Shown piece by piece: positions 25,469 through 34,525 of a stretch of DNA of 64,000 nt. The position numbers and the translations under genes were made by a program. Origin of the DNA: Mariniphaga anaerophila (GTDB lineage: Bacteria; Bacteroidota; Bacteroidia; Bacteroidales; Prolixibacteraceae); assembly GCF_900129025.1 (NCBI RefSeq), contig NZ_FQUM01000003.1:310001-374000 (forward strand), read 5' to 3'. Every line of letters begins with the position of its first letter. Position 1 is the stretch's first letter. The notes below the pieces were generated by a model. That model did no database searches and was not told where the DNA came from. It worked only from the letters and a program-made list of their open reading frames with translations.

Positions 25469-27469
25469 ATGGGAATGAACAAATACGTCAGGTTAATCAT
25501 TTTTTCAATCATTACAGTTGTTCTGGCATCATGTGGCGCCAGCAAATTGGGGCGCGACGCGTTGCTCTCGCACCAGATAGGCGAATATTACAAAGCCATT
25601 GAAAAGTACCACAAAGCAAGCCGAAAAGAAAAAGACAGAACAAAGCGCAGAGAATATGCATACGCCATTGCCGAATGTTACCACTACATTGGCGATTACG
25701 AAAGGGCTGCCTTGTATTATCAGAATGCTATTCGGAGAGGATACGAAGACCCTGAGGCGCTTTTCAACCTGGCCGAAATGTTTCGTTTTACACAGAAATA
25801 CGAAGAAGCGATTGAAACCTACCGGGCATTTCTCGACTCTGTTCCGGGCGACGACAGGGCACGGACAAGCCTCGAAGCAATCAGACAAACCCAGGAATGG
25901 GTTGCCAATCCCACACGGCATATTATTAATCCGATAAAAGAAATAAACTCCCGGGAAAGCGACTATTCCCCGGTATTTGTAGGTGGCCGCGATAACGAAA
26001 TAATTTTCACGTCGTCGCGTCAGGCCGCTACCGGGAAAAAGAAAAGTATGATTACCGGACAGGACTACACCGACCTGTTTCGGGCAACGTTCAGTGTTCA
26101 GCGTCAGAAATGGGAACAGCCGCAGTTGCTGGACGAAAACCTGATTATTAATTCAGGCGACGAAGACGGTGCTGCAACCCTCTCGTCAACAGGAGAGCAA
26201 ATGATTTTTACACGCAGCCGTTACGACAAAACCAAATCGCTGGGGACAGAGTTGTACACCACATCGCAATCGCGCGGTTCGTGGTCTGAGCCCATAAAAC
26301 TGCAAGTGGTTGGCGACAGCCTGGTGGCAGCACATCCGTCGCTTAGCATTGATGGCTCAGTGCTTTATTTTGTTTCGGACATGCCGGGCGGAATGGGCGG
26401 AAAAGACATTTGGAAAGCCGAAAAAAGCGGAGGTTCGTTTGTCAACCCCGAAAATTTGGGAGCGCCAATAAACACTCCCGGCGACGAAATGTTCCCGTTT
26501 ATTCGCGACAACGGCGAACTCTATTTCTCGTCCAACTACCACCTCGGAATGGGCGGCCTCGATATATTCAGAGCTGTAAAAGATGAAGAAGGAAACTGGG
26601 TTGTCGAAAACATGGGATATCCGATGAATTCGCCATCCGACGATTTTGGGATTGCATTTGTGGAAGGCCAGAACAAAGGCATGTTCACTTCAAACAGAAA
26701 AGGTTCCCGCGGCGATGACCTGTATGATTTTATGGTCCCACCCAAAATTTTCAGAGTCGAAGGCGAGGTTTTCAACAAAGAAAACAGAACCCGGATTGAT
26801 GGCGCAAATGTAAGAATTATAGGCACCGACGGAACCAGCCTCCGCCTGCGCACGCAAAACGGGAAATTTCAGATGACTTTAAAACCCGAAACAGAATACA
26901 TTTTTGCTGCGTTTAAAGATGGGTTCCTGCGCGATAAAGCTTCTGCAAACACCATCGGACTTGAAGAGAGTAAAGACTTCAGGTTTGAACTTTTCCTGAC
27001 GCCAACCGACGCGCCGGTGAACCTGGAAAATATTAATTACGAATTTGGTAGCTGGGAACTGCTGCCCGAATCAAAAACATCGCTCGACACGCTGGTGGCC
27101 ACGCTTATGCTGAACCCGACAATTACCATAGAAATTATGTCGCACACCGACCATGTTGGCAGCGACCAGTTCAACTTTGAACTTTCGCAAAAACGTGCAC
27201 AAAGCGTGGTAGATTACCTCATTGAAAAAGGCATCAGTTCGCAACGACTTGTGGCAAAAGGCTACGGCGAAACCTGGCCCAAAACGGTAACACGCAGCCT
27301 GGCCCGGCAGTACGATTTTCTGAAACGAGGAGATGAACTTACCGAAGAATTTATTTTGAAATTGCCGGAAGAGCAACAGGAAATTGCCCGCGCCATTAAC
27401 CGGCGTACAGAGTTTAGAGTGCTTTCTACCGATTTTATCGAACGCTTTGATGCAGAACCGGAACGGTAG
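25469..27469 (+). CDS. porE: PorE-like T9SS lipoprotein (TPR, beta-propeller, CRD, OmpA-C)
   Basis: 666 residues, close to the roughly 670 of Porphyromonas PorE. A lipoprotein signal with VLASC is followed by TPR-like repeats (about 25-140: EYYKAIEKYHKAS, GDYERAALYYQNAI, QKYEEAIETYRAFL). A PD40-type propeller comes next (about 165-425, with repeated PSLSIDGSVLYFVSD, MFPFIRDNGELYFSSN and GGLDIFRA). A carboxypeptidase-regulatory beta-sandwich (about 428-510) and a C-terminal OmpA domain follow (IEIMSHTDHVGSDQFNFELSQKRAQSVVDYL, given here only as position markers from about 550). The OmpA part should anchor it to peptidoglycan. In PorE the same order of domains links the T9SS to the cell wall. 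No other T9SS core gene is adjacent. Confidence 0.82.
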   Translation: MGMNKYVRLIIFSIITVVLASCGASKLGRDALLSHQIGEYYKAIEKYHKASRKEKDRTKRREYAYAIAECYHYIGDYERAALYYQNAIRRGYEDPEALFNLAEMFRFTQKYEEAIETYRAFLDSVPGDDRARTSLEAIRQTQEWVANPTRHIINPIKEINSRESDYSPVFVGGRDNEIIFTSSRQAATGKKKSMITGQDYTDLFRATFSVQRQKWEQPQLLDENLIINSGDEDGAATLSSTGEQMIFTRSRYDKTKSLGTELYTTSQSRGSWSEPIKLQVVGDSLVAAHPSLSIDGSVLYFVSDMPGGMGGKDIWKAEKSGGSFVNPENLGAPINTPGDEMFPFIRDNGELYFSSNYHLGMGGLDIFRAVKDEEGNWVVENMGYPMNSPSDDFGIAFVEGQNKGMFTSNRKGSRGDDLYDFMVPPKIFRVEGEVFNKENRTRIDGANVRIIGTDGTSLRLRTQNGKFQMTLKPETEYIFAAFKDGFLRDKASANTIGLEESKDFRFELFLTPTDAPVNLENINYEFGSWELLPESKTSLDTLVATLMLNPTITIEIMSHTDHVGSDQFNFELSQKRAQSVVDYLIEKGISSQRLVAKGYGETWPKTVTRSLARQYDFLKRGDELTEEFILKLPEEQQEIARAINRRTEFRVLSTDFIERFDAEPER

Positions 27470-27783
27470 AAATCCCTTCTACAAGAACTGCTGCAGCCAA
27501 AGGGAAATGAGCATTAACAAAAAGGAGAAAGGTTGGAAAACTCTGTTTCCATCAAAACACAAGGCTACAGAAACCTGATATACATTACTTTGTGTAGTAA
27601 TCGTCAGTTAATTAAAAAATACAGAAAGTATCATTTGGGGCGCCGACGAACGCTCCTCTTCATCCCAATTTCCAGTACGTTAAATTAGTCTAACCTGCCG
27701 ACAAATTCGCTAAAACGCTATAAAACAAAATTTTAAAAAAGAGCATATTATTATTACCGGAGAACATTGTTTGCGACAAGCTT
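27470..27783. other. Intergenic stretch, nothing recognised
   Basis: About 310 bases after the porE-like gene. No credible gene, RNA fold or terminator with a T-run was found. The lrgA promoter lies at its right end. Confidence 0.4.
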
Positions 27784-27819
27784 TTTGAATGCCGGTCGGC
27801 CACAATTTTGATACTTTTG
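27784..27819 (+). promoter_or_regulatory. Candidate promoter for lrgA-lrgB
   Basis: TTTG at 27784-27787 and TACTTTTG at 27812-27819 (perfect TAnnTTTG). The 24-base spacing is longer than the usual 19-21. The ATG follows 23 bases after the -7 element. Confidence 0.5.
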
Positions 27820-27842
27820 CGCCGTCTTATTAAAAATAAGGA

Positions 27843-28220
27843 ATGATACGACAATGTGCTATTATTTTTGGATGTTTGGCTATTGGGGAGTTAATAGTTC
27901 ATTTCACGTCCATAAACCTACCTTCGAGCATAATTGGAATGCTGCTACTTACACTGCTACTAAAATTAGAATGGATAAAACTGGAATGGATAAAAGGAAT
28001 CGCTGATTTTCTGGTAAACGCACTGCCTTTCTTTTTTGTTCCCGCCGGAGTGGCTGTTATGCTGTATTACGACTTAATTTTTGCTTCGTTCTGGGAAATT
28101 CTGGTTGCATCGTTCGGGAGCACCATCATTGTTCTGGTTGTAACAGGATGGACACACCAACACTTAAGAGTAAGAACCAAAAAGAATCGTTCAAAAAGAG
28201 AAAAACTGATTGCAAGATGA
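27843..28220 (+). CDS. lrgA: CidA/LrgA family holin-like membrane protein
   Basis: 125 residues, four membrane helices and a charged C-terminal tail (RVRTKKNRSKREK). Family features: GCLAIGELIVHFTSINLPSSIIGMLLL and FFVPAGVAVMLYYDLI. Paired with LrgB, whose start codon overlaps its stop (ATGA). In Firmicutes such pairs affect autolysis; in other bacteria and plants LrgAB-type proteins act in pyruvate or glycolate transport. The role here is not decided by sequence. Confidence 0.88.
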   Translation: MIRQCAIIFGCLAIGELIVHFTSINLPSSIIGMLLLTLLLKLEWIKLEWIKGIADFLVNALPFFFVPAGVAVMLYYDLIFASFWEILVASFGSTIIVLVVTGWTHQHLRVRTKKNRSKREKLIAR

Positions 28221-28924
28221 ACTGGATATTTCAAAACGAACTGGTTATTATTGCTTTTACGGCAATCATATACTTTGGAGCTCAAAAACTTCAGAAGAAG
28301 ACAGGCATTGTAGTACTCAATCCTATTTTGATCACAATTGCCATTATCATTCCATTTCTAATAGTATTTCATATCGATTACGAAGTTTATAATAAAGGCG
28401 GAAAATACATCGAATTCTTTCTTAAACCGGCAGTGGTTGCCCTTGGCGTACCACTTTATCAACAATTGGAAAAAATAAAAAAGCAGGCACTACACATCAT
28501 TATTTCTCAGTTGATTGGCTGTTTAGTCGGTATTGTTTCGGTTGTATTGATTGCCAAAATGATGGGAGCATCCAAAGAAATAATATTTTCACTTGCGCCA
28601 AAATCGGTTACCACGCCCATTGCCATTGAAGTATCGAAAACAATCGGCGGCATTGCGCCTCTTACCGCTTCGGTTGTTATTGTGGTAGGAATTTTTGGAG
28701 CCATTTTCGGCTATGGCATAATGAAACTGACTAAAGTAAAAAACCCCATTGCACAAAGCCTTTCGATGGGGAATGCAGCCCATGCAGTTGGTACTTCCAA
28801 ATCGATGGAAATTAGTCCGAATTTTGGAGCAATGTCAAGCATTGGGCTCATTATAAACGGAATATTTACAGCTATTCTCTCTCCTTACATTTTAAAATTG
28901 ATGGGACACTGGATTACTTTCTAA
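28217..28924 (+). CDS. lrgB: CidB/LrgB family membrane protein
   Basis: 235 residues from the ATG at 28217, which overlaps the lrgA stop by four bases; earlier in-frame starts lie inside lrgA and are unlikely. Six to seven helices. Family motifs: FLKPAVVALGVPLYQQ, SLAPKSVTTPIAIEVSKTIGG and GNAAHAVGTSKSMEI. It forms a transport or lysis-control unit with LrgA. The tight coupling shows that the two are translated together. Confidence 0.9.
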   Translation: MNWIFQNELVIIAFTAIIYFGAQKLQKKTGIVVLNPILITIAIIIPFLIVFHIDYEVYNKGGKYIEFFLKPAVVALGVPLYQQLEKIKKQALHIIISQLIGCLVGIVSVVLIAKMMGASKEIIFSLAPKSVTTPIAIEVSKTIGGIAPLTASVVIVVGIFGAIFGYGIMKLTKVKNPIAQSLSMGNAAHAVGTSKSMEISPNFGAMSSIGLIINGIFTAILSPYILKLMGHWITF

Positions 28925-28943
28925 AAGTAGCAGGAGCTGTATC

Positions 28944-28985
28944 AAGCACGCATCGGCAAAAAATACGGTTAAAGCGTGCTTTTCT
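28944..28985 (+). terminator. Possible terminator of lrgAB
   Basis: 8-bp stem AAGCACGC / GCGTGCTT with a long 22-base loop, followed by the T-rich TTTTCTTC. The loop is large, so the call is weak. Confidence 0.4.
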
Positions 28986-29036
28986 TCTAAACAAGAAAAA
29001 GTTCCGGCAGACATATTAACCTATGCCCGAAATAGA

Positions 29037-29069
29037 AAAGCCTCCGTAAAATTAATTTACAAAGGCTTT
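29037..29069 (-). terminator. Terminator of tRNA-Cys
   Basis: On the minus strand the outer stem AAAGCCT/AGGCTTT and inner stem GTAAA/TTTAC are separated by a 2x2 internal loop and then followed by a T-rich stretch. It lies 14 bases after the tRNA. Confidence 0.6.
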
Positions 29070-29082
29070 CAAAAATGTATTG

Positions 29083-29153
29083 AGGTCCCTGGCGGATTCG
29101 AACCGCCGTACACGGTTTTGCAGACCGTTGCCTAGCCACTCGGCCAAGGAACC
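29083..29153 (-). tRNA. tRNA-Cys (anticodon GCA)
   Basis: 71 bases. Acceptor GGTTCCT/AGGGACC, anticodon stem ending CGGT/ACCG with loop CTGCAAA (anticodon GCA), T-arm GGCGG-TTCGAAT-CCGCC. Discriminator U73, the identity base for cysteinyl-tRNA synthetase. CCA is not encoded. Confidence 0.95.
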
Positions 29154-29173
29154 TTGTTTTGTTTTTGGGTTTG

Positions 29174-29206
29174 CAAATGTAGGAAAAAATGTATTGATCC
29201 CACAAA
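29174..29206 (-). promoter_or_regulatory. Promoter for tRNA-Cys
   Basis: On the minus strand, TTTG (29203-29206) and TACATTTG (29174-29181) with a 21-base spacer, matching the Bacteroidota consensus. The tRNA starts 20 bases after the -7 element. The -33 box lies just after the folB stop codon on the same strand. Confidence 0.75.
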
Positions 29207-29223
29207 CTCTAATGAAACAATTT

Positions 29224-29574
29224 TCATCTAAAAAGCGTAACACTAGCTTTTTCTATTTGCCCTCCCATGGGCGGATTGAGTTTTGAGACCTTAATTCGGG
29301 CTTTTTCAATAGACGGAAACTGAATATAAAGGGCATCAAGAATGCGACCGGCAACATGTTCAAGCAAGTGCGACTTCACCTGCATCTCCCTTTTTACCAG
29401 GTCGTAAACAGCCTGGTAATTCAACGCATCTTCCAGATTGTCGGAATCAGCAGCCGCAGAACAATCCGCTTCGAGCGACACATCTACCAAAAACTCGTTG
29501 CCAACAATGCGCTCGGCCTCGAAATGACCGTGGTAAGCGTAAAAGCGCATTCCTTCAATTTCAACAATTCCCAT
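29224..29574 (-). CDS. folB: Dihydroneopterin aldolase
   Basis: 116 residues, the usual length. Cleaves 7,8-dihydroneopterin to 6-hydroxymethyl-dihydropterin in folate synthesis. Signatures: MRFYAYHGHFEAE near the N-terminus, LLEHVAGRILDAL with the substrate-binding Glu, and VSKLNPPMGGQIEKASV with the catalytic Lys. Single gene upstream of tRNA-Cys on the minus strand and divergent from glnS. Confidence 0.93.
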   Translation of the reverse strand: MGIVEIEGMRFYAYHGHFEAERIVGNEFLVDVSLEADCSAAADSDNLEDALNYQAVYDLVKREMQVKSHLLEHVAGRILDALYIQFPSIEKARIKVSKLNPPMGGQIEKASVTLFR

Positions 29575-29656
29575 TTACTTTTTTGAGCGAAATTAAAAAT
29601 AACTGTCAAAAGCAAAGAAATTACCGGGTCGTTAATCGTTCTGAGAAACCTTTTTT

Positions 29657-29664
29657 TAATTTTG
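29657..29664 (+). promoter_or_regulatory. Candidate -7 element of glnS
   Basis: TAATTTTG, a perfect TAnnTTTG, 37 bases before the ATG. The -33 region holds no exact TTTG. Confidence 0.45.
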
Positions 29665-29701
29665 CAAACATTGAAAACCAGCGGATAAAAAATTAAGCAC
29701 C

Positions 29702-31402
29702 ATGATAGACAACTCCGAGAACAAAGAACCGGTAAAAAAATCAAACTTCATTCATTCGCAAATTGAGAAAGATTTGCAGGAAGGGAAAAACGACGGACGC
29801 GTACACACCCGGTTTCCCCCAGAACCAAACGGGTATCTGCACATCGGGCATGCAAAATCAATATGTCTGAACTTTGGCATTGCCGAAAAATTTGGCGGGA
29901 AATGCAATTTGAGGTTTGACGACACCAACCCGTCAAAAGAAGAGATGGAATACGTTGAATCGATTCAAAAGGACGTTCGGTGGCTGGGATTTGACTGGGA
30001 AGACAGAATGTTTTATGCTTCCAACTATTTTGAAAAGCTGCATGAATTTGCCATCAAATTGATTAATGAGGGCAAAGCTTACGTGGACGATCAGGACGCA
30101 GAAACCATCAGTAAACAAAAAGGTACGCCTACCCGTCCCGGACAGGAAAGCCCTTTCCGAAATCGTACAGTGGAAGAAAATCTCGACCTCTTTCGGCGAA
30201 TGACTCTTGGCGAATTTGATGAAGGCTCGCGGGTACTGCGTGCAAAAATAGACCTGGCATCGCCAAACATGCACATGCGTGACCCGATTATTTACCGTAT
30301 AATGAAAGCCCACCATCACAGAACCGGCGACAAATGGTGTGTTTACCCAATGTATGACTTTGCACACGGCCAGTGTGATTACTGGGAAGGAATTACACAC
30401 TCCATCTGCACCCTTGAGTTTGAAGTGCACCGGCCGCTTTACGACTGGTTCATTGATCAGTTGAAAGACTCGGATTACCGCCCGCGACAAATCGAATTTG
30501 CCCGCCTCAACCTTACATACACCATCATGAGCAAAAGAAAATTGCTGGAGTTGGTTAAAGAAAATTATGTAAACGGATGGGACGATCCCCGCATGCCCAC
30601 TATTTCAGGGCTTCGCCGCCGTGGCTATACTCCGGAATCCATTCGCAACTTTTCGGAACGCATTGGAGTTACCAAAGTTGACGGAATGATTGATGTATCG
30701 TTGCTGGAATACAGCGTTCGCGAACATTTAAACAAAACAGCACAACGGGTAATGGGCGTGTTAAATCCGCTGAAGGTTGTAATTACCAATTATCCCGAAA
30801 ATCAGGAAGAAGAACTGGATGCAATTAATAACCCGGAAGACGAAAGCATGGGAACCCGGAAAGTTCCGTTTTCAAAAGAGCTTTACATCGAACGGGACGA
30901 TTTTATGGAAGAGCCGCCAAGAAAATTCTTCAGGCTGGCACCGGGCCGCGAAGTGAGGCTGCGTTACGCCTATTTTGTTACCTGTACCGACGTTGTAAAA
31001 GATGAAAATGGCGAAATTACAGAACTGCATTGCACTTACGATCCGGCATCCAAAGGCGGCAACTCGCCCGACGGACGAAAAGTGAAAGCCACGCTGCATT
31101 GGGTTTCTGCAAAACATGCAGTAAAATCTGAAGTTCGGCTTTACGACAGGCTTTTCAACGACGAAGATCCTTCAGGACACAAAGACGTTGATTTTAAAGA
31201 ATTCCTGAATCCGGATTCATTAAAAATTTTACCGGATTGCTACGTCGAACCGTTTGTGAAAGCGTCTAAACCGCTGGATCATTTTCAGTTTGAACGACTG
31301 GGATATTTTAGCCTCGACTACGATTCCAAAACCGAAAAACCGGTATTCAACCGCACTGTTCCATTGCGCGATTCGTGGGCAAAAGCGCAGCAGAATAAAT
31401 AA
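29702..31402 (+). CDS. glnS: Glutaminyl-tRNA synthetase
   Basis: Class I synthetase charging tRNA-Gln directly, so this lineage does not depend only on the amidotransferase route. 566 residues. HIGH motif at 47-50 within [20 protein letters not shown] counterpart MSKRK at 276-280. GlnS-specific [18 protein letters not shown] and [11 protein letters not shown] are present. The C-terminal beta-barrel anticodon domain starts near 345 ([17 protein letters not shown]). Monocistronic with its own terminator. Confidence 0.96.
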   Translation: MIDNSENKEPVKKSNFIHSQIEKDLQEGKNDGRVHTRFPPEPNGYLHIGHAKSICLNFGIAEKFGGKCNLRFDDTNPSKEEMEYVESIQKDVRWLGFDWEDRMFYASNYFEKLHEFAIKLINEGKAYVDDQDAETISKQKGTPTRPGQESPFRNRTVEENLDLFRRMTLGEFDEGSRVLRAKIDLASPNMHMRDPIIYRIMKAHHHRTGDKWCVYPMYDFAHGQCDYWEGITHSICTLEFEVHRPLYDWFIDQLKDSDYRPRQIEFARLNLTYTIMSKRKLLELVKENYVNGWDDPRMPTISGLRRRGYTPESIRNFSERIGVTKVDGMIDVSLLEYSVREHLNKTAQRVMGVLNPLKVVITNYPENQEEELDAINNPEDESMGTRKVPFSKELYIERDDFMEEPPRKFFRLAPGREVRLRYAYFVTCTDVVKDENGEITELHCTYDPASKGGNSPDGRKVKATLHWVSAKHAVKSEVRLYDRLFNDEDPSGHKDVDFKEFLNPDSLKILPDCYVEPFVKASKPLDHFQFERLGYFSLDYDSKTEKPVFNRTVPLRDSWAKAQQNK

Positions 31403-31420
31403 AAATACAACTCAAAAAGA

Positions 31421-31457
31421 AAAGCTGTTCATCCGTTTAAAATGAACAGCTTTTTTT
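31421..31457 (+). terminator. Rho-independent terminator of glnS
   Basis: 12-bp perfect stem AAAGCTGTTCAT / ATGAACAGCTTT with a 9-base loop, then a T-run (31451-31457). Confidence 0.92.
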
Positions 31458-31531
31458 ATAATATATAAAACCATTCACCGATTCATTCCCCATGTTAACC
31501 GAATGTTAAACACCAAGCCCGGGGTTATTAT

Positions 31532-31539
31532 TATATTTG
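31532..31539 (+). promoter_or_regulatory. Candidate -7 element of the LiaF-like/LytTR operon
   Basis: TATATTTG, a perfect TAnnTTTG, 27 bases before the ATG at 31567. It sits inside the longer reading frame that would start at 31537, which supports the later start. No TTTG at -33. Confidence 0.45.
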
Positions 31540-31566
31540 CTCTCATCAATTATAAAGACAGCAACA

Positions 31567-31941
31567 ATGGAGAATGAACAAACAAAGGAAAATTCGCGGT
31601 TAACCCTTGCCGTAGTACTAATCATTCTGGGGGTGCTCTGGCTGCTGCATAAACTCGGGTCGGTTTTCGAAGTTATGGGACTCCACCTGAGAAATCTTAT
31701 TTTACCATTTAAAAGTCTGTTTGTCAACTGGGGAAGTTTTATTTTCTCGTGGCAAATGATATTAATTCTGGTTGGGCTGGTTTTACTGGCAGGCAAACGG
31801 TCTTCGGGGCTGGTTTTAATTGTGTTGGGCGGCCTTTTCTTGGCGCCAAAAATTCTTGCATTCCCACACATTTCGCTTACATTTATTCTTCCTGTAATAC
31901 TAATTGGGGCGGGAGTTGCACTTATTGCCAAACTAATTTAA
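31567..31941 (+). CDS. Small membrane protein of LiaI/DUF5668 type
   Basis: 124 residues from the ATG at 31567. About four short helices arranged as LiaI/LiaF N-terminal repeats (LTLAVVLIILGVLWLLHKLG; WQMILILVGLVLLAG; LVLIVLGGLFLAP; LPVILIGAGVALIAKL). It lacks the extracytosolic domain of LiaF. First gene of an operon with a longer LiaF-like protein (69 bp downstream), a LytS-type kinase and a LytTR regulator. Probably a membrane accessory in sensing envelope stress; that is an inference from context. Confidence 0.7.
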   Translation: MENEQTKENSRLTLAVVLIILGVLWLLHKLGSVFEVMGLHLRNLILPFKSLFVNWGSFIFSWQMILILVGLVLLAGKRSSGLVLIVLGGLFLAPKILAFPHISLTFILPVILIGAGVALIAKLI

Positions 31942-32010
31942 CAAGAATAACAGAATCTATACAAGCAAATTCATCAATCTGATTTCAGATTCTCTAATTA
32001 CAGAAAAAAG

Positions 32011-32721
32011 ATGGAAAACAAAGGAGTTTCAAACAAACGGGTGTTATTCGGATCATTTCTAATCGTTATTGGAATTTTCTGGATTCTGGTTAAACTGGAC
32101 CTTATTCCCAATATATGGACCGATGTATTAATATCGTGGCAAATGCTGTTGATTGGCATCGGCGTATTCTCGTTTATTGCCGGCAACCGGACGGCCGGTA
32201 CAATACTGATGTTTATCGGTGGCTTTTTCCTCATCGACGAGTTGGTTCCAATTCCGTACCAGTTGCGACAAATCGGCTGGCCAATACTAATAATTGGTGT
32301 TGGTGTAGCTCTGCTCATAACACACCGTCAGCGCGGGCTTCAACCCCCTGAGGTTGAATCAACGGGCCGTGGGATGGATTATTTCGACGATTTTGTAATA
32401 TTTGGGGGAAAAGAAATTTTTGTCAATTCAAGAAATTTGCTGGGAGGAAAAATAACATCCATTTTTGGCGGCGCCGAATACGATCTGCGGCAATCCAGCC
32501 TTTCGGAAAACGGGGCAGTTATTGACTGCGTTGCAATTTTTGGCGGGAGTGGTTTTAAAGTACCGCCCGACTGGACCGTAAAAAATGAAGTGACCGCAAT
32601 TTTCGGTGCTTTCACTGACAAACGTAGCGCTTCGGTGCACGACGTAAGTTGCGATCCGGCAAAAACACTTGTAATTAAAGGATTCTGTGCCTTTGGCGGA
32701 GTGGAAGTAAAATATCACTAA
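32011..32721 (+). CDS. LiaF-like membrane protein (LiaF transmembrane and C-terminal domains)
   Basis: 236 residues. The N-terminal half has four helices with the same pattern as the preceding gene (LFGSFLIVIGIFWILVKL; WQMLLIGIGVFSFIAG; TILMFIGGFFLIDELVPIP; GWPILIIGVGVALLI). The C-terminal half (about 125-236) is a repeat-built beta-domain in which FGG or FGA recurs: VIFGGKE, SIFGGAEYDL, AIFGGSGFKV, AIFGAFTD, CAFGGVEVK. LiaF of Bacillus inhibits the cognate LiaS kinase. Here the partner kinase gene starts 1 bp after the stop, so a comparable inhibitory role is a fair hypothesis. Confidence 0.82.
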   Translation: MENKGVSNKRVLFGSFLIVIGIFWILVKLDLIPNIWTDVLISWQMLLIGIGVFSFIAGNRTAGTILMFIGGFFLIDELVPIPYQLRQIGWPILIIGVGVALLITHRQRGLQPPEVESTGRGMDYFDDFVIFGGKEIFVNSRNLLGGKITSIFGGAEYDLRQSSLSENGAVIDCVAIFGGSGFKVPPDWTVKNEVTAIFGAFTDKRSASVHDVSCDPAKTLVIKGFCAFGGVEVKYH

Positions 32722-32722
32722 A

Positions 32723-33769
32723 ATGGACTTCAAACACCCGTTCATCTCCAACTTTCGACTAGCTATTTACTATGTTCTGATTTGGCTGTTGTTTATAGCT
32801 GGCAGCGTTTTGCTTAAATGGCTTGCGTACGGATTCGATCCGGGAATGGCAGTCATCGAGGCATTCGCGTTACCATTCACTTTTGGCATTATCGGAGCTT
32901 CAATCTGGTACGTCATCAGGTACAGCACGCTGGAAAACTACTCTCCCGGAAGAATCATAATTTCGCACCTTATTGCAGCAACCATAATTGTTTTTATCTG
33001 GATGTATCTGGGGGTGGTTATTATAAAACTTCTTCACCCCTACCCCGAACAATGGATAGACAACAATCTGGCGTCCAATATTTTTACCGGATACATTTTG
33101 TATCTCACTTTTGTAATTTTCTTTTATGCAGTGAATTATTACCAGGGTTTTAAAGAAAAATTACGAAACGAAGGAAAGCTGAAATCGCTGGTAAAAGAAG
33201 CGGAACTGCACGCACTGAAATCTCAAATCAACCCGCATTTTTTATTTAACAGCCTGAATAGTATTTCATCGCTTACCATGACTGATCCGGCAAAGGCTCA
33301 GGAAATGGTCATTAATCTTTCTTCGTTGATGCGATATTCGCTTAAACACGATCAGATCGACAAAGTGCCCTTCAGCGAAGAGCTCAACAATAACAAGCTC
33401 TACCTGCATATCGAAAAAGTAAGGTTCGGAACAAAACTGAACCCGGTTTTCAACATCGAAAAGGAATGTATGGAAGCCCTAATTCCGAACATGATATTGC
33501 AGCCGCTCTATGAAAACGCAATTAAATACGGCGTTTACGAAGCAACCGAACCGGTTGACATTATTACAACAGCAACACTAAAAGACAATGCATTGGAAAT
33601 TGTAATTACAAACAATTACGATCCTAACTCCATCAGTAAAAAAGGCGAAGGAATCGGGTTACGCAACATTCGCGACCGGCTTCAAATCATTTACAATAAT
33701 CCGATGCTCATGAAAGTTGAAGACAACAAAAAAGAATTTAAAGTAACTTTAGCTATTCCACAAAAATAA
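32723..33769 (+). CDS. LytS-type sensor histidine kinase
   Basis: 348 residues. Four N-terminal helices (about 10-30, 45-65, 78-98, 114-136), no periplasmic domain, then a His_kinase domain with phosphoacceptor His in LKSQINPHFLFNSLNSISSL and a short HATPase with N-box MILQPLYENAIKYG and G-box GEGIGLRNIRDRL. Intramembrane-sensing kinases of this kind often take the signal from partner membrane proteins, here the two LiaI/LiaF-like products. It lies 6 bp before the response regulator. Confidence 0.92.
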   Translation: MDFKHPFISNFRLAIYYVLIWLLFIAGSVLLKWLAYGFDPGMAVIEAFALPFTFGIIGASIWYVIRYSTLENYSPGRIIISHLIAATIIVFIWMYLGVVIIKLLHPYPEQWIDNNLASNIFTGYILYLTFVIFFYAVNYYQGFKEKLRNEGKLKSLVKEAELHALKSQINPHFLFNSLNSISSLTMTDPAKAQEMVINLSSLMRYSLKHDQIDKVPFSEELNNNKLYLHIEKVRFGTKLNPVFNIEKECMEALIPNMILQPLYENAIKYGVYEATEPVDIITTATLKDNALEIVITNNYDPNSISKKGEGIGLRNIRDRLQIIYNNPMLMKVEDNKKEFKVTLAIPQK

Positions 33770-33775
33770 ACTGCC

Positions 33776-34525
33776 ATGACAGAAAAAATACGTACCATAA
33801 TTGTTGAAGACGAAGAACTTGCCCGCAACCTGCTAAAGTCTTTTCTGGAAGATGTGGACAACATTGAACTGATTGCCGAATGCGAAAACGGGTTTGAAGG
33901 AGTAAAAGCAATAAACGAAATGAAACCCGACCTGGTTTTTCTGGACATTCAAATGCCAAAAATTACCGGTTTTGAATTGCTGGAACTGCTCGACCACAAA
34001 CCACATATTATATTCGCCACAGCATACGACCAATATGCGTTAAAAGCATTTGAATACAACGCTGCCGACTACCTGCTAAAACCCTATTCAAAAGACCGGC
34101 TGGTTGAAGCAATTGGGAAAGTTGCAGAACGCATAAAAACAGAAGGCTCCGACTCTGATATTGCCGAAAAAGTAAGTGAATATCCGAAGGAAGAACCGCT
34201 AGACAGAATTGTGGTAAAAGACCGCTACAAAATACATATCATTCCGGTTGACCAGGTGCGGTACATCGAATCGATGGACGATTATGTGATGATTTACACG
34301 CCCGAAAATCGTTACATGAAACAAAAAACAATGAAGTATTTCGAAAACACACTCGATCCCAAAAACTTTGTCAGGATACACCGTTCGTACATTGTAAAAG
34401 TGGAAGAGATACAGGAAATACAACAATACGAAAAAGAGTCTTACATCGTAATACTGCACGACAAAACAAAGCTGAAGGTGAGCAAAACCGGGTACAAAAA
34501 CCTGAAGGACATTCTTAACTTCTAG
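33776..34525 (+). CDS. LytTR family response regulator
   Basis: 249 residues: receiver (acidic EDEE pocket at 11-14, phosphoacceptor Asp in DLVFLDIQMPK, K105-like in YLLKPYSKD) and C-terminal LytTR DNA-binding domain (RIVVKDRYKIHIIPVDQVRYIES ... FVRIHRSYIV). Cognate to the LytS-type kinase directly upstream. Last gene of the four-gene operon. Its end overlaps by 11 bp the end of the convergent sugar kinase gene. Confidence 0.93.
   Translation: MTEKIRTIIVEDEELARNLLKSFLEDVDNIELIAECENGFEGVKAINEMKPDLVFLDIQMPKITGFELLELLDHKPHIIFATAYDQYALKAFEYNAADYLLKPYSKDRLVEAIGKVAERIKTEGSDSDIAEKVSEYPKEEPLDRIVVKDRYKIHIIPVDQVRYIESMDDYVMIYTPENRYMKQKTMKYFENTLDPKNFVRIHRSYIVKVEEIQEIQQYEKESYIVILHDKTKLKVSKTGYKNLKDILNF

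Noticed and set aside
25366-25602. Plus-strand frame of 78 codons before the porE-like gene
   Set aside because: It starts inside the GSIII terminator and overlaps the porE-like gene in another frame.
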